Shown here: positions 11,101 through 24,800 of the stretch, one piece after another | How the letters are laid out: each line of letters begins with the position of its first letter | How positions within the stretch are numbered: position 1 is the first letter of the stretch | Assembly (NCBI GenBank): GCA_012934845.2 | Contig: WNNJ02002880.1 | Span: forward strand, 32,038 to 96,037 | Direction: 5' to 3' | DNA: 64,000 bases | DNA from: Pomphorhynchus laevis | Lineage: Eukaryota > Acanthocephala > Palaeacanthocephala > Echinorhynchida > Pomphorhynchidae | Notes under the pieces: model-generated | The model's input: the letters and a program-made list of their open reading frames with translations, nothing else | What the model was told of the DNA's origin: nothing | Database searches by the model: none | Position numbers and translations under genes: made by a program

Positions 11101-11449
11101 TGACAGGGGATATAAACACCAATGATTTATAGTAAAAAATTAGAAATATTAATCGATTAATAATCATAATAAGATCAAAATTAAAGAAGAACGTGCAATT
11201 AGTGACATCTTTATCATCTAGCACTAAAATCGTAAGAACATGATTCCATTTAAACATTTAAAGATGTCTGTGAAATACGATCAATCAACGGCGAAAACCA
11301 CAGGTGCTTTATTCTGTAAAGAATACAATATTTAATTAGTAAAAAGAATAGATTTTAATGGAGCCAGTCAAAACTAAGTAAAAACTATGAAAACAATAAA
11401 GGTTTTGTTCATAGTCGCAAATAATTACATTTAGCTAATCACGAAAAGA
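11101..11449. other. No gene seen
   Basis: AT-rich, no supported frame. Possibly more decayed Penelope-like sequence. Confidence 0.4.
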
Positions 11450-11590
11450 ATAATATAAAACAATACAATATAGTACAATATAATATAATATAATACAATA
11501 TAATACAATACAATATAATAGAATATAATATAATACAATACAATATAACAGAATACAATATAATATAATATAATACAATACACGATCCCA
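11450..11590. repeat. Microsatellite of AATAC/AATAT-type units
   Basis: An array of 5-base units (tacaa/tataa variants) over about 130 bases. The long minus-strand frame rich in Ile and Tyr over this stretch is only the translated repeat. Confidence 0.85.
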
Positions 11591-12466
11591 TTAAATTCGT
11601 TAGAAACAGTTTGGCTTCTACTGAATTTACATGAATGTATAACTGCTTTGCACAATTATCAACATGTGAGAAATTAAATATTAAATACCTGACTTTTACA
11701 ACTTCAATATGATATCATATATTGTATTAGAATATGCAAATAATTCAACAAAGCAGTTGCAAAGCAGCCAACAGAAATATGTAATCGTAATTTATGCGAT
11801 TACATAAAACGATTATCATAATTTCGTAATTTGTAATACATTTGTTCCCTGTAACGACGCTATTGCCGAAGCAAAATCATTGATGTTAATAATTTTGTAA
11901 AGATAACATTAATACTTTAGTAATTATGTTTTTCTCATAAAAACTTCATTTTTTATAATGAAGCCAATTATTCTCCAATGATGGTGAATACAATTTTTAT
12001 TATTGCTTTGAGCATTTGTGTCTTTAGAAATTGCTCTAATGATTGTACACACTTTCTAATAGCTAAGCGTTTGTAATATATAAAAGTGCACTACATTTAA
12101 TTAAAAGAAGATAACCACCAATCCACGTTTGTGTACATGATAAGATTAGTTTTTCTAAAAAGTAGTACAATAAAATCGTGACAAAAATTGATAAGACATT
12201 GTATTTTTAAAAGATCGATAATACATAATGGACGAGGAAGAAACAGACTTTACGTAAAACATCAGTGCTCTATAAATTACAACCACCACCACAAAATAAA
12301 AAAGCGAATGCTGAATTATTCTTTGATGATGAATCGACATATTTTAAAAAAGTTCAAAGGGTGGTTGTGCGCTGCAGTAAAATTAATCTTTTTTACTCCG
12401 ATATATACTGAAAACGATTATTCGAAAATAGTTATCTAAAATAAATTGGAAGCTTCATTCATATTG
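11591..12466 (-). other. 3' flank and probable 3'UTR of the Hrs gene
   Basis: No other gene seen. On the minus strand, downstream of the Hrs stop (12467), the first clear AATAAA complement (tttatt) lies near 11996, which would give a 3'UTR of about 480 bases. This is inference from position alone. Confidence 0.35.
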
Positions 12467-12886
12467 TCATTGTGTCCCCAGGGATTCGATGTTTTCCGAT
12501 CCTAGAAGATATTCATCTTGATCAACAATTTTTGAAGATCCAAATGCAATATCTTCAGCTGTAAAATTAAAAACATGTGTATTCTCTCTATACGAGATAT
12601 TTGTTTGTAAATTACCGATATTGGTGAACTGTAGAGATTCATTCAGAGTTGTCAGATTGTCAGTTTTCGGATTAACCACTGGTGAATCCTTTGTACTAAA
12701 ATCAATAGTAGTAAGCATTTCTATCGGACTATCCATAATAGCTGGTTGAGTAGCAGGTGAGGAATGACTTAAGAACTCGTGAGCTTCAGTACTTTCAGAT
12801 ACTTTACTAATAGAGTCAATAGCTTTGTTGTCATCGAAAGATAGCACGTTCATTCTAGTGTTCATACTGTCAACTGCTTGTGTAAC
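12467..12886 (-). CDS. HGS: HGS exon 14 (C-terminal tail, stop)
   Basis: Encodes [20 protein letters not shown] through 139 residues to ENIESLGTQ and TGA at 12467-12469. Acidic and Ser/Thr-rich. No canonical clathrin box (L-I-S-F-D in human) can be seen; VLSFDD near the start of this exon is the nearest look-alike. Confidence 0.88.
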   Translation of the reverse strand, partial: VTQAVDSMNTRMNVLSFDDNKAIDSISKVSESTEAHEFLSHSSPATQPAIMDSPIEMLTTIDFSTKDSPVVNPKTDNLTTLNESLQFTNIGNLQTNISYRENTHVFNFTAEDIAFGSSKIVDQDEYLLGSENIESLGTQ

Positions 12887-15800
12887 CTGTAATTTGCAAA
12901 AGAATAACGATCAAAATAGTGCATCCTCTTTTATAAAAAGTTTAGGTTGAAGTAACACTGTTATGCTACGTGCTTGTAGTTCATAAATATACATTACAAA
13001 ACTAAATTGAACAATTTGTGATTTTTCAAATTTAAACACAAAAATTAAGGCATCAAAATATTAAGTGGGTAATTGTATAAGTAGCAGCAATTATCGTTAT
13101 AAATACTTATTGGGTGAATTAGGAAGATAAATAAAATTCTAGATTTAAAAATTTACACAATAACCCTAGTTTAAAAATGCTTTGCTAAATAATTGAATTA
13201 TTGTCCGCAGGCAATAATTGAGCTGACGCTTTGGTAATGAAAAAGAAATGGTAGACTGGATCGATAAACTGAATAAAAAACGCATTTTAATTACGTTTAA
13301 AAATGCAAAGACGTTTCCGATGAAGTAATATCTCTATCAAAATAGATTTATTTATTATCAATTAATATAATTATATCCCATCGTTTAAAAGTTAAAATTT
13401 AGTCATCATAATGTCATTTATTGTGAAAGACAAGCGAACACCAAGTCGTCAGCATCAAATTATTATAAAGCTTTCGATTAAAAAACGGAGAAAGGCAGCT
13501 TTGGAACTTAAATTAAAATTTCACGAGCGAACTTCTAATTAATAGGTCATTTTATCAACTGATTACCAGATTAGAATTAGCAAACATCTAATATACATAA
13601 TGAAAAAATCTATAATATCTTTTATATTTAATAGATTATTGATATTTAGAGCAGAATAATCATTAAACTATCATTTTAAAGCATCTGACAATTATTTTCA
13701 AAACATTATATTCACATGCATTATTTAATATTGAAATGTAATACTCAGAAGAGTGAATCATGTAATTACAATGAGCACAATTTGCACAATTATTCGAAGC
13801 CACAAGCACATTACTATAAAATATAATCAACTGTTGATTAGATATAAAATATATATGTAATGGGCACCCATTACTGAATAACGAGTAAATATGTATGTAG
13901 ATCATTTTTGTCACAAGGTGCAAACTGAAATTTGAAAAGTAACGAAGTGACTTAGTTATATTGTTCTAAATTTACCTTAATATCTTGGCGAATTTGCGGC
14001 ATTCTGTTATCAACATCTGCAGTATGCACTTGTTCTTTAATCAAGAATGAATGATTAACATTATTATGAACGTTAACAGGTGGTTCGTAATGTATATTCT
14101 GTGAAGATGCAGATAACGAGGGTATCGTATCGGAAATGTATTTGTTCTGTGCACTGTTAACTGGTTCAGCAATTACCATTCCAGGTGGAAGTAAGGGTTG
14201 ACGAATCTAGCGAGAAAAAAGTTAAAGACAAACCCATTTTGAAGTAACTACACAATAACAATGTTAAAATACAAGGAAACAATCTCACGGATGGAGAGGA
14301 AGGAAAATCACAGCAGAACAAATAAATAATTGATTACTTATAGTAGTAAATATAGAATTACTTAAAACTAGTTGCGGTAAACTGAGAAAATTTATTTTTA
14401 AAAATCAAATTATACGTCAATGCATCACACTAAGAGTGCAAATTTGACAATTAAGAATCTTAGCGTATACTATCCACGACAGTCATTGGTGTTGAATTAT
14501 ATTGCTATTAAAAACTGAAACATTAAAATTAAAATGGTCTTGGCACATTCCTAAATGCCTCATTGTAAACATATGTAGACCAAACAAGTGTTGAAGGCAT
14601 ATCAACATACATTAAGAACAATCATTAACAAGCTTGTATATATTTAGTTTTACTTAACGTTGAATAAAAAAGGATGACAGAAAATTCTGATTTTACACCA
14701 AAATTGAAGCGTTTAGGTCAGAGTTATTTCCACAAATTGATCAAACAGAATCACAACGACTGGAGTCATTAATGATTATTAATGAACATCATAATACACG
14801 TAATCAGTGTACGGCTACGGGATAAACCAAATTACGTATCCAACAAGTTAGCTAGGAAATGGTTTTAATAATGTACATATTTTGTAAACTTTGATTTATA
14901 TTTTTTTATTTTATTTCTTTATTTGAAAAAGGTTTCGGCAATATGGGCGATGTAAAAACCAGAAAATATAAATAAAAAATAACAACTTCATTTTTAATTT
15001 AAATTTTAGCAACAAAATAAAGATCTAATTGCAGACTATACCATATTTGTGTGCTGCAAACAGTCACACCATATCCACTATTTATATAACAAAACAGATT
15101 ACCTTAAAAATGATTGTGAACAGTAATCATCCCACTTTATACATTTAAATCATTGACTAATGGTTTATCCTCTTTAGTGTAAAGGTAACAAACATGTTTT
15201 ATTTTTACGGATCCAGAATACACTGTCGCAAGTTCTAAAACAATTATATTAAAACATATGGATGCAATACAGTAGTGTAACTTGACCGTAAGATAAATTA
15301 TTTAGTTTCCTAAGATCAAAGCAGACACAACATATTGTGTCATTTGGAAATACGTTCATTAAGCAAAAGCGAATATTTTAAGGTTCTATAAAGGGAGAAT
15401 AAACTGCCTTAAGTTGTTTTATATATATTCACAAGTATAAATAATTTGTAAAAAAATAGAAAAACAAATATAAACGGTAACCTACAACTTTCTCAACACG
15501 CAATTCGTTTCGCTTCAACTCAAGCATCTTTCGTCGAAGCTCTTCCTGGTTGCCTTGCTCATTTAATCGTTTTGTATACGCATCTCGCCGTAACTCATCA
15601 AGGGCTCTACGAATTTCAATTATTTCAGTGAGCTTATCTTGCAATGACTCAAAATATACTAAAAAAACATAGTTGATTTACAAAGTACGACACGGTGGTT
15701 TAAGCAAAGAGAAAGATAGATATTTTAATCTTAAAGGCAAAATATTAATCTTAAATGAAATAATTTTTGTTAAAATTTAGTTGACTAAATTTGATATTTC

Positions 15801-18800
15801 TGAAATTACAATCAGACATATGGTCAGCATATTTCCCAAAAATCTTTAGAGACGAAGTGAAGGTTCAGATGTTAATTTCAAATTTACAACTTTACTTAAA
15901 AAATGATGGCATTCAAAATTATTGTTTAACAAGCCTGAAAATAGAAGATTTTAAAACACAAAATCTGCGGGATAGCAAAAGCTTTCTATTTGTGTTCTAA
16001 ATAAAACAAATAGACTTGATAAACGTTTTTATCAAGTGAATACGATAAAATTGTTAGAGCATCACAATCGAAATAGCAATATGCTTTTGATATATTAGTT
16101 AATAGAAAAGAACAATTGACCTGTAAAAAGTAAATCGAAATAGCAATAAATTGAGATATATTAGTTAACGGAAAACAACAATTGATCCGGAAAAAATAGA
16201 ATAAAAACCTTCATCTTTTAAACTATTTCTTATTGTATAAAATTGGATTTTAGTAAAATAATTAATTTGTTTGCATAAGAATACTTAGAAAATTAGATTA
16301 AATTTGTTTGCATAAGAATACTTAGAAAATTAGATTAAATTGTGTTTAGATAACGTGCAAAGCCTAAAAACGTTTATTTTGATGAAACCGGACAAACTCT
16401 TGATAAAACAATTATGCACTGTTATCGCTTAGCACTTGGCTTCTCGAAACCGAGTCAATAATCTTTAATATGCATCAGTTCTATAAGTGACAGTATTTTG
16501 TACATAATTCAAAAAGCCTATTTGATTCATAAAGATCCAATTCTATGCACAATAATGAATGCGATTTCAAATTTCAATAAAATCACAATAATACATTGTA
16601 CAAAGTACATTATTTTAAACAATATGGAAAATCTTAAATTTTATAAAATGCATCACAAGAATAAATTAGAATTTACTTGTACATGCGCTTAACGAACACG
16701 ACATTTAAAGTTTGTTTCATTTTTTATTCAATGTATTGTTTCCTGTAATGCTAAGTTTTTCGCCAGCAATAAATTAAATATGAATTGTTTAACCCATCTT
16801 TGTGTATGTGTATTTGTCCTTCAGCGTTTATTTCATTTTTCTATTGTTTTAAATTTTTCTATTTTACTGATCAAACATAGCAGCAAGATATGTAAGTTCA
16901 TAATGTTCATTTTTGTACATAAAAGTGATGATGTTTTTATTAATAGTGCTGCAAAAATAATAATAAAATAGACATCAAAACATTGTGTCACTTCAAAAAA
17001 TAATAATTCTTTATTCATTTTAATTATAATTGACTTGCAAGTAGAGAAATCCATTATTATTGTATATTACAGATTAAAAATTATACATTCATGACAATAA
17101 AGAATTGATGAAAATATCAGCGATACATTATAAGGTGATTATAATTTAAAGAATTTGTGCATTATTTACATTACATTAATTACTAAAGTGTAATTAGTAA
17201 ATGTAATCAAAATCAAAATTTCAAATAAACAAATTGGAATCATAAATGAAGGAAATTGTGTTGTTTCGTTCATACCTCGTCGTTCTTCCAGCTCATTAAG
17301 CTGATCAACAAGTTGAGGTTCTAATTCTGTCAATGAAACGCATAGCGAACGAGCGTATTGGTCATTAGCAGTTGAACGAGAGCGAGTTTGATTACGCTTT
17401 AATCGTAAGTTAAATAGATTAATTTTCCCGTGAATCATATTAACCAATGGATCCACAATTTTATGATGTTGGTTTTCCTGAAAGTCAATAACATCAGTGA
17501 AGCACCAGCGTGCTAAAGTAAAAACAAAAAGCACAGCAACTATTGCATCAAATAGCATTTAGTGATTAGAAACAGTTAAGATCACACAATTACAAAATAA
17601 ATATGCTGAAAACGACAACTAAGTTAAGGACGGTAAAGTAGAACGTTGAGACTACACGACGCTGTTAAGAAACATGCCGGAATAAACGAGCGCTGCAAGT
17701 TGCAATACTTATTTTAAACATTTTATTTAAGTTTAAAGCAAAATTAAATTGCTGATTAAGCAAAATAACGTTGACTATTCTGCATATATTTGTCTAAAAT
17801 AAAGCAACCACTATTGATTTAGATGGAATTTTGAAGAATTTAATCATTATACTTAGTTCAATAAAGTGTAAATTTTAACACGTTATATATTACACATCAA
17901 AACCTTTGTTTCAACTTAAAATAATAAATGAAAAAAAAACATTAAGCTAAGCGTTAGAACGCAAAACCTCAGGTAAAGCATTGGCTTGACTTTCTTCGGA
18001 CTTGTATAATAAGTTCTCATTTGCAAGGAAATTCTGAGCGACATTTAAATCAGTTTGATGCACACTAAGATCAGTTTCAGATATTGTGTCTGCCGGACTG
18101 GGTGCGCTAGGATTATATCGATCAAAACGTAACACAGAATTACTGGACTGGCTGGTGGGGGTGACTGACTGCAAATGCAAATTACAACAAGAAAGTAAAA
18201 TGTGCATGATTGATTACCTGGGTGTAAGGATTAGTGTATTCCTTTGATAATGGTACTTCGCCATTGTAGGCAGCAGAATTAGTGTAATATGTTGAAGGGT
18301 TTGAACTTAGAGCATAGTTTGTCGTATCAATACCAGACACTGCTTGCAAATCCGGATAGAATCCAGCTAATGTTTCCTACAACAACGCAATAATTAATTA
18401 CTTGAAAATTTATTATTAAATAAATTATAAAGAATTATTAATATTAATTTTAAATTAAATGGTTAATTTCAAATTTATAGAATCTATAAATTTTATTTAA
18501 TTTATAAATGATAAATTATCTAATTATTTAAATTTTAATTATAGCATAAGCTTTCCAATAAAGCTCTGTTTAATAGATATAAAATTTCTTGTCGTACATA
18601 TTTACAAATTTTTATCTGTTTCTCATATGCATAGATATAACGGAAATAATAAAAGCATAAATAACTCATACATGACAAACAATATTGTAGCTTGTCGTGT
18701 GAAATTAATTTGTTATGGATAATTATCTCAGTTACCCTAACGATGTTTGAAAGAAATGTTGAAATTTAAACAAAAATTAATTTTCTCAACATTTAATTGC

Positions 18801-21800
18801 CCAAAGTGATTAACTTTAATAATAACATAAAAATTCGTATTCATTACGACTAAGGGTGTAAGGCAAAGAGTAAAATAAAGAGAATCGTTAAGAATGATTT
18901 ACAAAGACAGTATAGACTGTTAAAAACTGATTATTAAAGACGAAAAGCAGATTTGTCGCATTTATTTTTTGATAGGATTCAATGACTATAATAAGCTTAA
19001 TGAATATCAGACATTTATAAAATAATGAATATCAGTTACGTACTCGTTTGCTAACAAAAACAATCGAATTTTAATATTACAGCGAAACAATCCATTTATA
19101 ATATTATAAAGCAGCAAAGTAAAAAACATCAAACGGGGTTGATTAGTGGCAAAATTCAATACTTATTCCAATCGTCAAAATTGATGAAAAACGTAAACTA
19201 AAATTTGAAATCAATAAATGCATTTTATGTCAATAACACCGATATTTAGATGTTGTATATAAAAAAGTGACTTCTAATGTGAATAAAATATGGAAAATAA
19301 AGAATTGTATGGTGTATAGTCAAAAAAGTCAGCCGCATACATACCACACGCTTATCTGTTGTATCAAAGCTGCTTACTGTTCGCTCATTCTTCTTGTTAG
19401 CGTTTTCTGCTTCCTGTCGAGAAATTTCCAGTGCCAAATTTAGTTGAGTATCTTCATCATCGAAAAGCTGTAAATAACCTTGATCAACAAGGCCAGGTGA
19501 CAATTTAAAATCAGAACTTTGTGGATGGGAAAATGCTTCAGTGACGGGAATGTCATACTCAACATATCTAAACTAATATGTAATGTGTTTAAAACGACAG
19601 TAATGTGATATCTATACATCTTACTTTGAAATCTTCTGGTTGTAGCATGTATCACATACTCGTACTTCATTGTCAATTCCAAATTCCGGTAAAGCCATTC
19701 GCTTGGAGGAACAAGAATAACAAACCACTTGCCCACATTTTCGACAATGGTGCTATAATGTTTTAAACAGGTATTACATTAAAAGATTATATAGTAAACA
19801 GTGATTAAAAAGATCAAGGAGGTAATTTAATATAATTTTTTTTACAAAATATCAAATTAAATTCCTAGATTTCAATAAAGACTGCATTTGTTTACAGAGT
19901 ATTATTGCAGTTATTTAACAATTATTACATTGACAGATGAACCTTTTAAGACAAAAATATTATAATCATTTGAATCTAAATGATGAAATAAAGGAGATAT
20001 TTGTTAAATGAAAATGAAGACCAACAGAACTATATGTGTCTATACAAACGCTGGTATTAAAGAAATACGATTTTGTGGTGAAAATAAAACAGCGTAAATA
20101 ACATATTTTCAAATGTGGTACTTGAAAAAATAACAAGTCGAATGATTATCATAATCCCAACATGCGATTTAATTTTTGAAATATTTTTTAAACATGGAAT
20201 TGAAATTGAAATATTTTTTCAATGTAAGTGTTAGAATAAGCAGCACCGAATTAGGGCAATTTAAGTTGAAATTAAATCGATCATTAAAACACCTTTGAAA
20301 TAAGCTGAGTCAGCAAAAATTGTGTCTTCGAAAAGGCATATAAAATTAATATATACACTTAACTGTGATTGAAAATTAATGTACGGTTAATGTTAAAATA
20401 TTTTTATGTAAAAAACTGCAGATTACCGATATAAATTAATGACTATAAATATTATCAAGCTTTTATAGCTTGACAAGTTCTCAAGCAATAAAAGTAAAAC
20501 ACCTTTCGAAGTGTGGCAGTAAAATCTGAACGACAGCGATAACATCGACGACCATCCGCCCATTCAACAGGAGTACACGTTTGATACATTGCACGTAAGT
20601 CTTTTACATCAACCTCAGGGAACGAAAATCCTAAATAAGAGCAAAAACAAAAAAATCGAAAAAATTGAATTGATGGAAAAGTAGCAAACTTTCTATTCTA
20701 TGCACATACAAAAACTGTGACTGTCAAATAGATTAGTGACTTACAAATATATTGTATAGCGATGATCTCATTTCAGGATATTAAAATATTTAAAATTGCA
20801 CAAGCGATAACAAATACAAGTAAGTGAAGAAACTATATTACAAGTTGTAAATATGCAAATAAAAATCAGCATAGAAATAAGTTACTAAAATTAAATCATA
20901 ACAAATATAAACGTCTAATCATATTATATCATAAATATACATAAGCAAGGGGATACAAAGAACATGGAAGTATTAAACTTACAAAAACTTTTTAAGTAAA
21001 ACAAATATAGACCAAATATGAACTAAAAAGTAATTCTTGAGCATTGATATCTTGTTGTCGTAGAATAAATAGTCATCTAAGAACAAAGCATTAAAAACGA
21101 AGACTGACAAATGAACAATATTTTCAGTAAGCAAACAAATCTACAACAAGTCGCATTTAAATTAGGTTTTCGCGGATTCGATGAAGACCATTAAAGAGAA
21201 TAAGCATTAAAAATGCAGAAATATAAAATAAAACATTAAGCAATCAATCGTTAACCAGTAGTCGTAACATCAATGGGATATAGTCGTATTTTACAAGAGA
21301 AAACAGTAGAAATATATTACAACGATATGTAAAAGGCAGATAACACAAATTTAAGATTGTAACTGCATTTGATAAGATCACACCATTTGATACGGATTAT
21401 TAAATGCACAAATCAAAATGTGCAAAAGTTGTCATATGTCCCGAAACGGTTTAAACTGTGTTACCATTACAATAAAATAAATTCTTAAGTGTCTGTAAAT
21501 CGGTGTATTTTAAAATTCACAACTTTATGATGAGCGACCAAGTTAAAATTCGTATGTAGCATCAATACCTATATTTTAATCAAACAACGTTCTATGATAA
21601 ATATCATATCCTAACAACATAAAGTAAATAGTGATGTATATGTGTAACACTTCTACGAGTCATGCAAAACGTAAACCGTCAAAAATGAAAATATATCGAA
21701 ATTTCGTTCGAAGGGTTTAATAAACTTATGTCGTTTTATTACATAAAAAGAGAACACGTTGAATATGCAAATTTAATATACGACAACCTTTGACTAATAG

Positions 21801-24800
21801 AAATAAAGGCCTTATTATATCATTGTAGATAGGATACATAGAAAAAGGACAAAGACATAAAATTTTACCTTTTGATTTTAATGATAAATACATTAGATTA
21901 ATTAATACAGTGCGATCGTTGTGATCGATTCCGAGTGCCCAGCTCTGAAGCAGATCGAGTGCCTTGCTACGATAAGCATCAGGAGCAGTCTAAACAAACA
22001 AGGCTAATTTAAAATACATTAAATAAAAACAATGAGAAAAAAATAACTTTTTGTGATATCTAAATATAAAAGATTTAAATTAAATATAACTAATTATATC
22101 AGATAACTGCGTCCACGTATTTTATACGATATAAAAATTAAGAATAAAGACAAATAATAAATAATTATTTAAGATTTTACACAATTTATATTTATATAAA
22201 GATAAATTAAAAATTGAAATTTTAAACAAAAGTCAATTTTTAAAAATGACTAATAAATAACAGACGATGTATCAGAATAAGAATTAGAGGTCATTAGGAG
22301 GAACTGCTATGTTATCAGGATTCGGCTATTATCATAGCAAATAAGCAACGGAGTTATTGAACTAATCAATATGACGATTTTACTCAAGTTACTTCTATAC
22401 ATTTGTTTATTGTTGCCAGATCAACATTGCCATGTAAAAAATCAAAATAAAACAGATATAATAAAAAACATTGCATAATGCTTGTTGGTACTGGAAAATT
22501 AAAACTTTATTCAAAATTAAAATGCATTAATATTTTAATAAATAAAGGCTGGTGTGTTTTAACAAATGACAATTATTTTGTCGTCTAAATGCAAAAGTCA
22601 AGCAAAATGATGAATATAAGGTCTAAATGACAGCATACAAATAAGCAGTCAATAAACAAATTATAAGTTAAAATTATAAAAAATTGTGAAAATGTCTAAT
22701 TTAAAATATCAATATAGGTGAATGCCAAATTAATTTGTTATCGCGAACCATAAATGTGTTAAAACATCACACGATATATGAATATTTGATGTGATTGGAG
22801 TAATATCTTTATCATTACCATTAGAGTAAGCCACTGTATAAGTTTGATTGGAAATGCGAAGAATATGCATTCTAATTTATAATTTTAAATTAGAATTTGC
22901 AATATAATTTTCGCGTATATATACGTAATTTCGAATATTTGCAGATGAATAGCTCAAAATAAGACAACAAGATAACATCTGCTTGATGTATTTGAAATGT
23001 AAAATACACAGAAAAAATTACGAAACGAGTTAAAAGCAAATTCGTTTCTATATGCTGACTAGTCGCGATCCGCGGTTTCCAGTATTTGCAAAATACAAGA
23101 GTAATCATTATAGCATGAATAAACTAAGTGAATTCGATTTATTTAAAATTAATTATATTAAAAACAAATAAAATATAAATTATTACATATATTGCGAATT
23201 AAAGTTTATATTTAAATAAATAAACTAATATAAACTATTGTATATTTAAAAAAAACTAATACACAATACAAACACTGATAAAATCTCTGAGTTGCTGTAA
23301 GAATTCCTGATTACCAAGTTGTTCGTAGAATTTGTGCCCGCAGTTCTTTGCCATAATGCCAAGACACTAAATTAAGGTAAATCAATGAAATGTTCAGAAT
23401 GTGGCGGTAAAAAATAAGAATAATGAGATATTTACAGATAAAATAATAAGGCATTTTTGAAATGAAACACGCAATTCATAAATATACATTGAAACGCGAA
23501 GATTGCTACTAAAAGTATGGAAAAGTGTAACCTATGATAAAAATTATTTTACATTTGAAAAGTATGAATATTCGTTTTAATTACGTAAAAAGTATATTCC
23601 GATGTAACGAAAAAATAATAATTTTTTAACAACAAAAATTATAGTTTTATTTTATAAGTATAAAATGAAACCTGAATTGCTAGTAATTGCGAATTACTGA
23701 TATTATAATAAAAAAATACTTACTTCCAAGGCAAGTGAATTTACAATAAGATCTTTGTTGTTAGGAGGAAGTTTCTTTTTGATTCGATTAAAAGCAATGA
23801 CTGGACTAAAACAGAGAAACATTAAATTACATATAAGACGCTTAATTATAAAACATAGAGTAAAACAAAAGAATATCAAAATAAAATATTATATCTACAT
23901 AAAAAGAATTTATGACTATTTGTTCACGATATCTACAACTAATATTATATATATGGTTTTTTAAACCATAGTTCGCATGCTACAAACTATTTATGGAACT
24001 GAGAAATATAATCGCAATCTATAGCACGGAGGGTCTTTGGCGGTACATTATCCACAGCCTATTCAAAAAACATTAGTACTTGCACTAGTTTGAATTTAAA
24101 AAAGTCTTCAAAGATTAAATTAGCAAGTGATCTGTTCATGAATATATCAAATTGTAATATTGAGATTTAGTTATTTATATATTTACATATCTATTTATAT
24201 CTATTTATATATATAATTCTGTTATATATACGTTCTAATTGTTTAAACGCTGACAATTGAAAAGGGCTTTTGCTGAAACGTCAATAAATCTTGTCAATTT
24301 GATAACTTTTAAAGGTATATATGATTGGATTTGTAAAGCAGAATTCTCAACAGCGGTCTCAAATTACAAACATATTATATAAGTAAGTGACTATAATAAT
24401 GAAAACATTAATATGTGATCATAAAAAAGTATTCGAACAAAGTAGCGTTTAAATCGACTTAAACTATTTTGTAAATGCGCTCAAATAAGAAACATAACCT
24501 GATTTCATTTGATTTCACGATATCACACAGTTGATAAATTTTAGCAAAATCATGCTCAACAACTTCTGGGGAGGTCAATTGATCTAAATGTAAACAAAAC
24601 CGTAAGCTTACATTTAAAACCGTTTAAATAACAAACGTTCAAAATACTGTATGATGACATAACTTTATATTAAAGTGTTAAGTATAAAATTACATTTACT
24701 TATATATTTCCATTTTGTTAGCTAACTCTAATTTTAGTATTTAATAGATACTTTGGATTACACTTAGGATACGATGATATATTATATAAAGGTGTGTGTC

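Larger units (their letters stand above)
15659..17275 (-). other. HGS intron 11, otherwise featureless
   Basis: A 1.6 kb AT-rich intron. Apart from the two repeats listed, no supported feature. The small plus-strand frames here (15791-16000, 16498-16692, 16780-16971) have no recognisable content. Confidence 0.6.

Noticed and set aside
11431-11655. Hydrophobic 74 aa protein rich in Ile and Tyr
   Set aside because: It is the translation of a microsatellite.
17947-18207. Separate small gene ending at TAG near 17954
   Set aside because: It is exon 10 of HGS; phases and homology to Hrs continue into exon 11.
22890-23108. Additional HGS exon
   Set aside because: Exons 4 and 5 join in phase without it and the peptide has no Hrs similarity.
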